Assembly: GCA_009103225.1 (NCBI GenBank)
Contig: RHPI01002888.1
Location: 79,223 to 143,222 of the forward strand
Direction: 5' to 3'
DNA length: 64,000 nucleotides
Origin: Chlorokybus atmophyticus
Lineage: Eukaryota > Streptophyta > Chlorokybophyceae > Chlorokybales > Chlorokybaceae
The notes beneath the pieces are model-generated. The model was not told the origin of the DNA. It ran no database searches and was given only the letters and a program-made list of their open reading frames with translations. Positions 1 to 11,271 of this stretch are shown piece after piece (within the stretch, counting starts at the first letter, position 1; every line of letters begins with the position of its first letter). Both the position numbers and the translations under genes were made by a program.

Positions 1-1050
1 TGTCACGTGTGAGGGCAATGCGTGGGTGTACATGTATGAAACCGTACATTGCGACACACAGTGCATGCGGCTGCAGTATCTGCATGGCAGGAAGTTCACA
101 TTGGCCTTAACCAATGCACAATGCGGGCATGCAGCACCCCGTATGAGCTTGCCGACAAGCTGCTAGACTAGACTCATCAGCCGGAGCCAAGCAAGCAGCA
201 TTGGGTTGGTTGGCATGTGCTTGAAACGGCTGCTCTGCATTGAAGCCAAACAGCGCCACCCCAGGCTGCACACCACGGGCCAGACAGCGACACGCACAAG
301 CGGCTTTGCACGCAGCATTACGCCCAGAATGTAGCTCACCGGCAGAACTGCTGCACACGTCTTCATGCTCACCGCTCCACCAGGCACCGTCAACGCCACC
401 TTCCCCGTCGCCCACGTCGCCGCCCCACACCACCAACCAGCACTACGTAGCAGCAGCGAGCAGCTCACTTGGCTAACAACCACGGTTACACTTTAACATC
501 TAGCCAAACCTCTGATGTGTGACACTGTGTCACAGCATGATGCAACATTTCAATTCCATCCACGTCCGTGAACGATTGCTTGCCATTGTTATATACTTGG
601 GGTCACACAAGTGTCTAGTTATTCATGTAGTTGCGTAGGCAGTTAGAGTTAACTGCGATCGTCGGTGAGAATGCAATGATGTCTCAATACACTGCATAAC
701 CACAAAGCAATGGGTCGATCTTCTTTGTGACGTAGTTTCTGGCCCCCAGATTCGCGCTGAGGCCTTTTCCGTGGTTTCGGCGTTTCCCGCGTCTCCTCAG
801 ATTCCTCCGCTGGCTTTGGCATTCTCCGGGCTTTTCCTCGGATTCTCCCGCGGCTCAATGGTGAAACACACGGTCCAATTTCACGCTAATGCGAGCCCTC
901 GGATTTGATTCCAGCTTCATTCCGGCTTCCGTCTAGGCTTCCGTTTCGTAGCGTGTTGGGGGAGTACAAGGGACTAACTTCCAGACTGCAACTACCACAG
1001 CCAGGCCAATTGGCCTGAGGCCAGGCCAGGCCAGGCGGCGTGTGGTGGCA
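1..1050. other. 5' flank of DNAAF3, no gene recognised
   Basis: No open frame here looks like a conserved protein. Positions 640-960 are pyrimidine-rich and could be promoter or 5' UTR of the downstream DNAAF3 gene. A short tandem CCAGG repeat at 1021-1036 lies just before its start codon. Short frames on both strands have no motif or splice structure I can support. Confidence 0.4.
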
Positions 1051-4000
1051 ATGGATCCGCTGCTGATGCAGCAGTTCTGGGGTTACAGTCCGGCTCTGGA
1101 CTTCAGGGTGCTGGGCGGGCTGCTGGAGGGGAAGGGGAAGAAGCAGGAGCAGGAGCAGGAGCAGCTGCTGGTCTTGCAGGCTGGAGCAGGGGATTGCCGC
1201 CACCTTCTGACCACATTGTGCATGACAGCCAGGCATCAACCATCAAATCAGGTAGCAAAGCTCATTCTGTTGTGTGTTTATGCTGCTGCATGCTGAGTAG
1301 TTTTAGTAAAGGGGCCNNNNNNNNNNNNNNNNNNNNNNNNNNNNNNNNNNNNNNNNNNNNNNNNNNNNNNNNNNNNNNNNNNNNNNNNNNNNNNNNNNNN
1401 NNNNNNNNNNNNNNNNNNNNNNNNNNNNNNNNNNNNNNNNNNNNNNNNNNNNNNNNNNNNNNNNNNNNNNNNNNNNNNNNNNNNNNNNNNGGCATTTGCT
1501 TGAGAGTGGCGCTTCGGAGAGTCAATAAGCATGTGTATGAACCCGGTTGATTGCAGGTATGTGAATTGTGTTGCAAGATGAAATGTCCAGGTGTTCGACT
1601 CGCCTGATATTGGTAACTGTCGAAGTGTGAAAGTGCATGAGTATATAAAGCTCTTACTACACCGGAACAGGTGTTGTTTGCAAGTCTAGTACCAACTCTG
1701 TTGCCGGTTGACAGTATGATTGTACTCCAGTACGTCAATGTACTGGGAGGAAGGCCTTCGGAAGCAGAATTCGGTCACGGTAGCGGTTTGCAGCAAGCAT
1801 GCGCATTTGCACATGCGAATGTCGTTGTAAGGGCGCGCGTGCGCACACACGCGCGTTACAAGAAGTAACTGTGTAAGTATGGCCGCCCTGTGAGTACATT
1901 TCTACGACAGCTTATGAAGAGTAAAGTACCTTTTCTGGCGCAAGTCCATGCACCATCAGCTCTGTGAACTTGCCAGTGTGACTAGCAACCCTTTACCAGA
2001 TGTCCCTCCAGTGCTACAACAGTTTGGTAGTCTGCTACTCTTGCCAACTGGTACTGTCAGTTGACTCAGTGCCACCGCTGCTGGCACTGAGACAGTTGAC
2101 AGTGCCAGTTGTAAGACTACTAGTACAGCTGCATCAGTAACTCCTGGCATGGCTTACTCCTACAGCACAGCATTCACGACCTCACTTGCTGGACATTTAT
2201 TGTGATGTACTCACCACGCTGCCACACCGCAGCACAAGTACAATGATATGGTGTTATAGTTGCCAACAAGGACAGCAGTAGGTGTGACAATGCAAGCATC
2301 AGCATCAGTAGATTCAGCAAGCAGCACGTGGCGATATGGATACCCTCTCCAACATTAAGTGTGGTTTTGATGTGTTGCAGCATGATGATAGGCTAGCGAT
2401 TAGCCAGCGAGTGGTCGTGTACACTCATGAAGACGATGTGGCAACGCTCGCCCGCCAGCTGCTGCTCATCAGTGTGGCCACAGACACCAGCCTTCATGCA
2501 CGCGGTAGGGCCAAGCAATGTACAACATATGCTTGGCCTGATTCATGTGTTAGCTGATGTATCCTGATAGTCTCGTTGCGCTGACCTTCGACATGTGTAT
2601 TGCACAGAGCGTGTTGAGTTGTTCTTGGAGCTGCACGGCAACTGTATGCTACGCGACAGCACCGCAGCTTACTTAGAGGTACTCAACTTGTTGTTGTCAA
2701 TCAACTCAGTCTGTACTGCATCCTATACTGTACACGCGCACGCACGCACGCATGTACACATACAGGCACCCCCATACCTACACACACGTGCGCGCACACA
2801 TGCGCATGTGTTTGTACAGAAGTGCGCGTGCCCGTGGGTGATTGTATGTGCGCGCGCGCGTGTGCATGCTCGCGCGTGTGCTTGCACGCGCATGTACACA
2901 AATGAGCTTCAGGCATGGTACTCAGCTTAGCCGCACATGCATTGCAGGATCAAGCACAACTACTAGCAGAGGTTGTTCTTCAAGCGCACTCAATTGACGA
3001 GCAAGGCAGCAAAGCCATTGAACGTATGGCTGTAGTTCAGAAGCTGTTTGACCTCAGCCAACTGAAGGTAAGCATTATCATTACACAGTCCGTTTGGACT
3101 GTCATGTCATGCTCAGCTGCGGCTTCCGCACCATTGCAGGGTGAGATGCAATCTCACAACTGCGTGTCATGTGCAAATTTGCCGCCAGTACAGGGAGCGT
3201 GACGACCTTGTAGACACATTGCGCTCGTGGAAACGAAATGTGCTGTGCGACATGTCGGCCATGCGCGAATGGCGTTTGCGGAAGCATTATGGCGACAGAT
3301 ACGATGCACGCCGCAACCTGGTATGTTGTTGCTGGTTGGATGGGATGGGTGCGTGCATATGGCAATACGCACATGCGCGTGTGTTGTGTTGCTTTGACTC
3401 CACGTGTGCTTAGTTGGGGTCTGATCTCGCTGCCCCAGGTTGATTGGGATTACCACATGCGGCTTCAATCTGTGGCATCCATTGTTCACTTCAAACAATA
3501 CAGGTGAGCACGGAGTGCGTGACACCTTGCACCTAGATGTTATCCTGACCTTGCCCAGCTTTGCTTATATGTGTACTGACTTGTGTGTGCTGATAACAGG
3601 GAGTGGCGGGAGTTGGGGATTGCATATGAAGTGCGTGAAAGCACTTACACTGTAGCAAACAGGTCCCTTGTGTCGCATGCCGAAGGTACACAATCAACAA
3701 CATCGATATCACACAGTGTCATGATGACGACAAAGTAATTGTGTGGGTTTGTTGTCTGTGCTCAGGCAGGACAATGGAGCATAAGGACAGGGTGGGTCGC
3801 GAGCACGGGCGCTCGGTGCTGAAGCGGGGCTTCTGGGGAGACATTATCAATTGCCCGTACCTGGCATTTGGTATTGAGGCAGAAGACAAGGACTTGTTCA
3901 AGTTGTGAGTATGACAATGAAACCTTCTCACATTGTGTGCATGCGTGTGCGCATGCGTGTGCACATGTGCATGCGCTTGCTTGCATGTGTATCTGCGGAC

Positions 4001-4889
4001 GTGTGTGCGTATGTGTGCGTGTAGTGGTGGTTGTTCAATGGCTTATCTCCGTGTCGGCTTCGGTCTAGGTCCAACAACCAGCACGTCAAGACAGCCGTGG
4101 ACGTGGCAGAGTACAACTTGACGGCGTTGCTACACGCGCTCAAGTCTGGCAGTGTTTACCAACACAACGAGTCCAAAGCGCCGAAAGAGTTCGCGCACGA
4201 AGAAACAATTAACAATGACGATGCGTGCACATCACATGATACAGCGTCTTCATCACAATACGAGCAGACAGTTCCTTCTTTAGCTGATACGGGTAATCAG
4301 ACTGAACAGCACGCACACCAGGTGGTACCAGACAGTGACTTCAATGAAAATGCTGTCATGCGCCAGTCTTCGAATGAGGAAAGCAGCTGTTGCGGGTTTG
4401 ATAGCCCTGAAGCATCTGCGGCTGTATCGAGCATGCACTGCATTCTCACGTGCGGCGATGTTGGCAAAACGCTGTTAACCAAAGCCAAATTGAACGGGAG
4501 GTTCCACCTTGTCGTTCTCGGATACAGGTCAAGAGTGTTGTGTGGCGGGTGTAATGTTATGTTGCGCATTGTTCTGCGGCGGGTTGTTGCATTGCGTTGG
4601 GTTGGGTTGGTTAGGTTGGGTTGGTTGAATACACATTGTCATGCTGCGGTCTGACAGTTGGTGTGTGTGCAGGGATATACACTGGGTTCAGAAAGGGCTG
4701 GAGAAGGTGGCTGCGCCCGGAGCGGTGTTGGTGTTGGAGGGTCCAAAGTACTTGACGGAGCTGAAGAAGGAGCAGGCGGATGAGGCCAGGAGCAAACTTG
4801 TCTCGCTCGTGCAGTCATTCGGCTGGCGGCAAGTCGCTCAGAATGCAGGCTTAGATGATGCGCACATTGTCCTCACACTGGCAAATTAG
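1051..4889 (+). CDS. DNAAF3: Dynein axonemal assembly factor 3 (DNAAF3/PF22-like)
   Basis: Cytoplasmic factor needed to pre-assemble outer and inner dynein arms before transport into cilia. Ten exons with consistent phases: 1051-1251, 2408-2504, 2608-2678, 2948-3067, 3189-3320, 3439-3503, 3600-3685, 3766-3904, 4069-4527 and 4673-4889, giving 528 residues. Family signatures seen: an N-terminal FWGYSPALDF block, GAGDCRHLLTTL, ARQLLLISVATD, RERVELFLELHGN, KHYGDRYDARRNLVDWDYHM, a stretch around REWRELGIAYEVRES, and FWGDIINCPYLAFGIEAED. Exon 9 carries a low-complexity acidic/serine insert before the C-terminal methyltransferase-like fold (residues about 430-528). The start is the ATG at 1051, directly before the conserved FWG block. 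The assembly gap falls inside intron 1, and exons 1 and 2 join in phase, so no coding sequence need be missing. Exon assignment is by eye. The family call is strong because many blocks match in order. Confidence 0.93.
1317..1490. other. Assembly gap (174 N)
   Basis: Run of N inside intron 1 of DNAAF3. The flanking exons join in phase without it. Confidence 0.99.
2731..2900. repeat. Alternating purine-pyrimidine tract (CA/CG/TG) in intron 3 of DNAAF3
   Basis: About 170 bp made largely of alternating CA, CG, TG and TA dinucleotides, including runs of CGCGCGCG and ACGCACGCACGC. Such sequence can adopt Z-DNA. Similar tracts occur in other introns of this window: about 3930-4025, 6340-6420, 18165-18275 and 23150-23250. 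Confidence 0.8.
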
Positions 4890-5588
4890 ATGTTGGTGTA
4901 GCTCGCATTTGCTTAAAGCCCTTCCCGACCAGCGCTGAATGCCCATAAAACATGCAGCTTGAAAGATTTGCACATTTGACCGGTGCTGATGGTGTTTTTC
5001 ATCTAGCCATCTAGCCAAGATGCTTGGGAAGATTCAACGTAATTGAATGCTCTGGGAGCACACAGAAAAGAGGAAGCATTGACAAGCATTGACAAGCAGC
5101 TTACATGGTGATAGGTGGCTGTGTGGTCCATACCTTATGGTCCATCACACACAAGCTCATTGTCACCTATGTTTGCAAACGTACATATGCACATGCCATG
5201 TTAAGCAGCTACAAGTACTGAGAAAATCTATAGCACAATTCAATACCGTTTATTCAACACACAAATGCACCGGGCCGGCGGAGATCATAGGTAACTCCCC
5301 AAGCATGATCTACACTCGAGTGAACGTGCTTCTATGGAAAGTGACCAAGCCACAGCTGGGAAGTCGTAATTGTTCGTGTAATATACATCGTTGCACATAC
5401 AGCACCACCGCCATATACAGCACCTTCCTCGTTGGGTGATCAAGGCTTGGCCAACGCATCAAGGCAACATGAAACCTTCATCATCTTGCACTCGGACCGA
5501 CGGGGGAAAGAAGAATGTCTGTACAAACTCTGCGCCTGCTGCCTTGACACTGCACGCGCATGGCAAAGCAGCAGACATGCAGCAGGGG
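4890..5588. other. Convergent 3' region between DNAAF3 and the BTB gene
   Basis: About 700 bp between the two stop codons should hold both 3' UTRs. A TGTAA motif at 5377-5381 matches the polyadenylation signal typical of many chlorophyte genes, but its use is not shown. No other gene is seen. Confidence 0.4.
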
Positions 5589-8500
5589 CTATCTTGACGT
5601 CTGTATATCCACAAGAAACTCCAACACGTCACTCTGCAGGAAGCCTCCTGCTGGCGAGACCACGTCGCGCAGCGGGCAGAAGTCCACAAAGCCCCATGAC
5701 AGATCTTGGCTACTGAAAGTATGAGACATATCTGCACATGAATACAAGGTCAGAATGCTCAATACACAACATATCAATACACTCTTCTACCTTTGGCTAT
5801 GGTTGCACGGGGGTCGTGATGATTTACAAAGGTGAAAGTGCATCTCTCAACAGTGCGTTTCCAGTTGGGAGGCAGCGCGTGGGAATCCGCCACATTCAGA
5901 TAGACTGAAAGCTGGCTCGCTGCACTCTTATCTTTAGACTAACAGAATGACACATACTGGTCAGGTATAGCGAAACAAAAACAGGGTGAACAAGGTTAAG
6001 CCGATCTGATGCAACCAACCCACACTCACGCCCACACCTGTACAGCGCGTGCGCGAACCAACACGCGCCACCTCCCGCCATCAAAAGGCTCAGAATACAC
6101 TGGTCTGACAAACTTTGTGCTGGCCTTGAAGCGCACGTGCCTCAGCGTCTGACCTACCCGTGACGCCCGGGGATGCCAGCCGTAGCGCAGCTCCAATGCA
6201 TCTCTGCGCAGGAGCAACAGTCAACGCCCTGTTTGTGTGTTGGCATTCAGTCCGAGCACGACAACACCGTGTTTTCACTTACATACCTGCAACAGTGTCC
6301 TGACAGTGTGAGAAAGACTTGTGAAAACAATATCTGGGAATGCGCACGCACGCATACGTGCGCGCTTATGTGCACAGGCATGGCCCCCACCCCCACTCAC
6401 ACGCGCACATGCACATGCGCGCTTGTACATGACCAAGGTACCTGCAGTTGGGTTGGTGCATGTGCAGAAGTGCGTCGATGACAAGCATGAGGCAGGGCGG
6501 GTTGCCTTTGAGGACGTCCTCGCCATACACCCGAGCAGCCAGCGTCGTGGCCGGTATGCTCGCAAGCCTGACTGCGGCCATGAGTTCGGGCAAGTAGTCC
6601 AGTCTGGATGGCACGTCCACTTTCACCCACGCAAGGATGACTTCCAGAAGGGCCAACTCACTGCAGCAGTGGTCGCAGTATGAGCGCACGCAGAACACAG
6701 TTATGATACCTGCATCACTTTGGGTTCTTTGCTGTATAGCATACGAGCGTACTGGCATGTATGGCAATATATTAAGGGACAACACTCCGCACACTCAAAA
6801 CAACAGATCAACCAAGAGTCATGATTACAACCACAGGTCAATTACCTGGCGAGTGCAAGAGGGTCTTTTCTCAACAGGTTGATCAAAAACTCTCCAGGAA
6901 GGGATATGAACCACGCTCGGTGTGGCAACGAAGACAGGTTGACTGGATCTGCCAGTGCCTGTCATAAATGTTTTCACATGGCAATCCTCTTGAAGATGCA
7001 ATCACAAGTGCACACAAGGGTCATACCTGCTCAATGACCATAACGTCAAGGTCTGGTGAAAGCAGATCTTGTATGCTGTACGACTCAGCGAGCCACAACA
7101 TGTACAGCGAATTGGAGACCGTTAGCAGTCGCCGCAGAAAGGTCGCACATGCAGTGCGCACCGTGTCCACCTGAGACCAAACACCAGCATTGCAGTTTCA
7201 ATCAACCAAGACAGTCTACTACATGACACTTGTGCAACAATTTTGCACAACAGAACACATACAGCCAAGAAGCAGTGTGTCGAACAGCATTGCATGGCCG
7301 CATAGCAGCGTGGTGTATACTGAACTTGGTGAGTGACTGTTGTGTAGTGCATTGAAGTTTAATGTGGTGTAGGGTAATTCATCGCCTGCATGCATGTGAC
7401 ATGGAGGTGGGATACCTGCAACAGTTGCGCGACAGCAAGAAGCGAGCGCACATTGCGGGTGGTCACCACGAGGCTGCGTGTGTACATCGCCTCAATGACG
7501 CGCTCCACAGCATCCGGTTCAACCAAGTCGCCGAGATCAACGACAGGATGGGCATCATCGCGAAACGGCTCTGCATACAATGTCAAATATGAAACTTTTG
7601 ACGTGTCTTGTAAGCAATGGTATACGTCTTGTGAGCAATGGTATATGCGCAACTACGAGCAAGTGACGCAATTACACTGAAACTCACAGGAGTGCAAGTA
7701 CACACATTAGTACATGAACAATAGCAATGCAATGTAACCAGTGTCCCATTGCTAGCATCTATTGCAACTGCGTACCTACACAGTGACATGTAGACACATG
7801 ACTACGAGCACGATTGTGTTTGCACAGGGACTTGTCACGCAAGAAAGCACACAGTGGTATCTGCACAAGTATGCACACATACAATGCATGCATGCGTACA
7901 CGTGCTTGAAGTTACTTGCAAAGATGCAAGTGCACTCAAGAGTTTACGCATATTTATATGTAAACTGATAGGTAGGTGACAGCACAGTCGCACGTGACTG
8001 TGTAGACACCACAGATGCGTTGCAACCATGCAACAAACATAGCAGCGGTAAAAGACTTGCGAGAAATATCAGGACAAACGCAACTGTACCAGACTGCAGC
8101 AGCGTGCGGAGGTATTTTGAGTCGGACGACAGTATTAATCTGCTTGCGGGGTTATCGTGGTCCCGGCAGCGCACTGTCACGTCTGCAAGCTTGCCCGACC
8201 GCCACATGTCACAATGCGATTGGACAAGAGCACGTCCGTACCCCTCAAATGTAAACGTCTCCAGCGCATTGACCTGTAGCGTAATTAAGCTTGTTTTGTC
8301 TACAAGACCAGTATGTACTATATGCGGTAGGAGTGTGTATGTTGTGGTATTTGCAATGAGACATTGTATTGCAGGCATTTTCATGAGTACAGCTGACCAA
8401 CAGTTTGCAACATGCGGAGGTATGGAAGGCTTACCTCCAGGCCACTCGCCTCTGCCATAAAGCCCTCCTCAGCATCATCAGGAGCATCATACTGCACCTG

Positions 8501-9225
8501 ATAGGGTTGTGGGCTGTATGAAGCACAGTGTACAACTATTGACCTGAAGATTAAAGAAGTTTCATTGCGAATGCAACAGTTAAGAAGCAAGTTGATACAG
8601 GTCGGGGTTGTCCACAGGCACGGACAGCTGGCAGGGCAGTCTGTACCGGAGCGTTTAGCAAGCTGTGCTGTTGGTTTGCAACGGGTGAGTACTGCAAAGT
8701 GGGAGTCCCTTCAGTGTGCGTGTGAGCGAGATCGGTTGCTGCTGCGTCATGCTGAGGTTCGTGAAGCACTTGCGCTAGCCGAGCCTTGCATTGGTGATTT
8801 GCACAACACACATTGCAGTCAGGTAGCTCGCCAAAGCAGCATTGACAGTGTGCATCCTTGCTGACACTCAGCACTCGCTTGCATGTTGACATTTCCCCAA
8901 CAAGAGAGGAGCTTCCATCTGGCCAAAGCGCCTTTCGCGGCATTGTAGACAACGTTACTTTGTTTAACCCTACCCACTACTCAAACCATGAACCTGAACC
9001 TAGCGACACACAGCATTGTTCAAGCAAAGGACGAGTTGACCAAACATGCAGCGTACGCACGAATGACTTTCGTTTGTACCGTTGGCAGCCACACAGTACA
9101 CGCTGCTTCACACCTCAAAAGTTCCTTCTCACCTGTGCAAGGTCCATGCGGCTGCCGCCAAACTCAGCCCTTGCCGCCTCCAAGATCTGCAGGGCGCCAT
9201 CCAGCTGGCCGGCGGAGGCCGCCAT
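5589..9225 (-). CDS. BTB-BACK protein with C-terminal MATH-like domain
   Basis: Probable substrate adaptor of a cullin-3 ubiquitin ligase, inferred from its domains. Supported exons on the minus strand: 9225-9133 (start ATG directly after an in-frame TGA), 8543-8435, 8273-8090, 7570-7416, 7170-7027, 6958-6846, 6660-6442, 6203-6038, 5911-5791 and 5731-5589 (stop TAG). Exons at 8273-8090 and 7570-7416 hold the BTB fold (SGKLADVTVRC, SRLILSSDSKYLRTLLQSG, YTRSLVVTTRNVRSLLAVAQLL). Exons from 7170 to 6442 resemble BACK. The last three exons look MATH/TRAF-like (VYSEPFDGGRWRVLVR, YLNVADSHALPPNWKRTVE, FSSQDLSWGFVDFCPL). At least one exon between 9132 and 8544 is needed to satisfy phase, but I could not place it. 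Plant MATH-BTB proteins usually have MATH first, so the order here is unusual. Family call is firm for BTB, fair for MATH. Confidence 0.8.
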
Positions 9226-11271
9226 GGCGGCTCAATCACCGCTGCAGAAGAGCTTCGCACTGTGCATGGCACAAAGATATCCAGCCTCTGAAGTAGCTCC
9301 CTCCGAGCCCTCCGCCTGCAAAACCCAACGCCTTCAGCCACACCCACGCCCCTCACACCGCCCTGCCCGCTAACGACGTCTCTGCGTGTTGGTGAGTCGC
9401 GTTGTGCGTGTGACAACGTTGCCAGCGGCTTGCTCGCCATCGAAAGTGTTGCTTTTGAATCTGTGGATTATGCCACACATTCACTGCGTATGTCCTACTG
9501 ATTTCACACTTGCTGTTTGTGCTTTTGCACTCTCTTGTCTGGCGGCTGTTAAGCAGTGGTGGCTATTTGCCAAATGGCATGGTCAGCATCTATCGGGCAG
9601 ACATGTTTCATGTAGATGTTATTTGTTTCGAAATCAGGACATCCATGTAATGTTTCATCACGAAATTGTTTGCTGGAGCTCGAATGTGAATACCGTAGTG
9701 CTCCGAAATCTTTGTGAAAGGTGCCACTAAGCTATTTGGTTCATGTTGCGTTAAACCCCGCCAATTAATGCATTCTGGTCTATAATCACTGAAATTCATG
9801 AATGAAGTCGTTGGATAGTTAATATTCCGTACAAATTTTCGTGCGGAGTTAATTGTTTGACAAAGATATCGAGGCATTATCGTACCATACGTCAGGATAC
9901 TTTAACATATGAGCAGTTTACTGACATTGCGGAGTGAAAGCTGCTCGGCATTACAATGATTTATGATGCGATATATATAGTATACGCAGTTAATAACATC
10001 CGCATCAATTGGTAACTACCTCTGCATATCGACTGCCACCTCCGGAAGAAGCACACAATAATGACCATTACAACCATAACCCCATTGTGGTTATGGTTGC
10101 AACCATGATCATTGATAAATAGACTCATAGTGAGCAACTTGCCTCATAGCAACTTGGTCACAATGCTCGCACGTGCGGGTATGCATATTTGCTCATCACT
10201 ACACAACCTTGTAAACAGCTTTATCCCTGGATCGATGTGGATAACCTACCACAATAACATAAGAACTCCATAAATAATCATTAGCGCTATGTTGTGAGGA
10301 TGGCCCAGTAAGTATGCTTCGAGCTTGATAAACATCCCGATGACCAATGTAAAATTGGACATCAAGTGAGTGTCATGCATACGCACGGAAAGATGGAGGG
10401 CGCCCCAATGTATACGTGCACTATGTTATGAGCATGGGCGTATGTTCCCTGAAATACAACAAGCATGTCAATTGTTGATGCTCACATACTGCACCGCTCA
10501 TAAAGTCACATTTCAACACCGGTATAAAGGGCCTTTAACACTTAATGTATTTATAGGATCAAGTTTTGCAAGGTAACACCATATAACATGACAACGTTGT
10601 ACCAAGTTTTGATCTCTTAATGGTTGTTGTAGTTGTACCTTGAAGAAGCTTGACCACCACAAACATGAAGTGACAATGTTGTGTGCTCAATCAAATAAAG
10701 CGTATGTGTTGGCTAATATGAGCCATACGCGCTATCAAGATAGCGCGCCGAAAGCACAAGACATGCCAAGTAAGTTAAGCTCTTTGCGAAAAAGACGCAA
10801 TTGCAACTCATTGCCATGGCAACATGACTTGTCCATTACGCATGTCGACGCTTGTGTCCCCTTTGAACAACCCGAACATATGTACCTCACCCACACATAT
10901 AGCCCATACCCAGGTAAAGACGAGAGCATCAAGCAGCACAAGCAGCGTTTTACACCATACAGCAATTCATGAGCTGCAAAGACAACGCGAGATGAAGACG
11001 GGGCGCCTTGCAGGCAACTGGTTAAACTACTCTCAATTTACACATATCACGACCGGCTGTGTAGATACAGTTCGCAGGCTAGCAAGTAGTAGCTAGTAAC
11101 TACTATGCAACCCCTGATCTGAAGGCAGTTTCAGCGGAAACACTTCCATACTGCAGCAAGTTGGGCCTATAATGCACCATAGTTGTGGCCTAAGCACACA
11201 TGACTTGGTCGCAAACCTGCACAACAGCAAGCTCAGTCTGGCAAGTGCTGAAGTTTATTGTGCTCACAACA
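9226..11271. other. Intergenic, AT-rich, no gene seen
   Basis: Two kilobases between the BTB gene start and the PP2A-A gene end. Composition is AT-rich from about 9,640 to 10,620. Short frames (for example minus strand 9608-9877 and plus strand 10640-10972) match no family I know and show no splice structure. One strong hairpin is listed separately. Confidence 0.5.
10071..10099. repeat. Perfect inverted repeat / hairpin
   Basis: Arms CAACCATAACC (10071-10081) and GGTTATGGTTG (10089-10099) with a 7-nt loop. Imperfect pairing extends outwards on both sides (AATGACCAT against ATGATCATT). It lies in AT-rich intergenic DNA and may be a relic of a small inverted-repeat element. Confidence 0.7.

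Noticed and set aside
649-858. Basic 69-codon minus-strand frame
   Set aside because: Low-complexity Arg/Lys/Glu composition from pyrimidine-rich DNA in the likely 5' region of DNAAF3; no family match.
1194-1738. Frames running through the N gap
   Set aside because: They consist largely of X residues and fall in intron 1 of DNAAF3.
9608-9877. 89-codon minus-strand frame in AT-rich DNA
   Set aside because: Looks protein-like in composition but has no recognisable motif, homolog or splice context.
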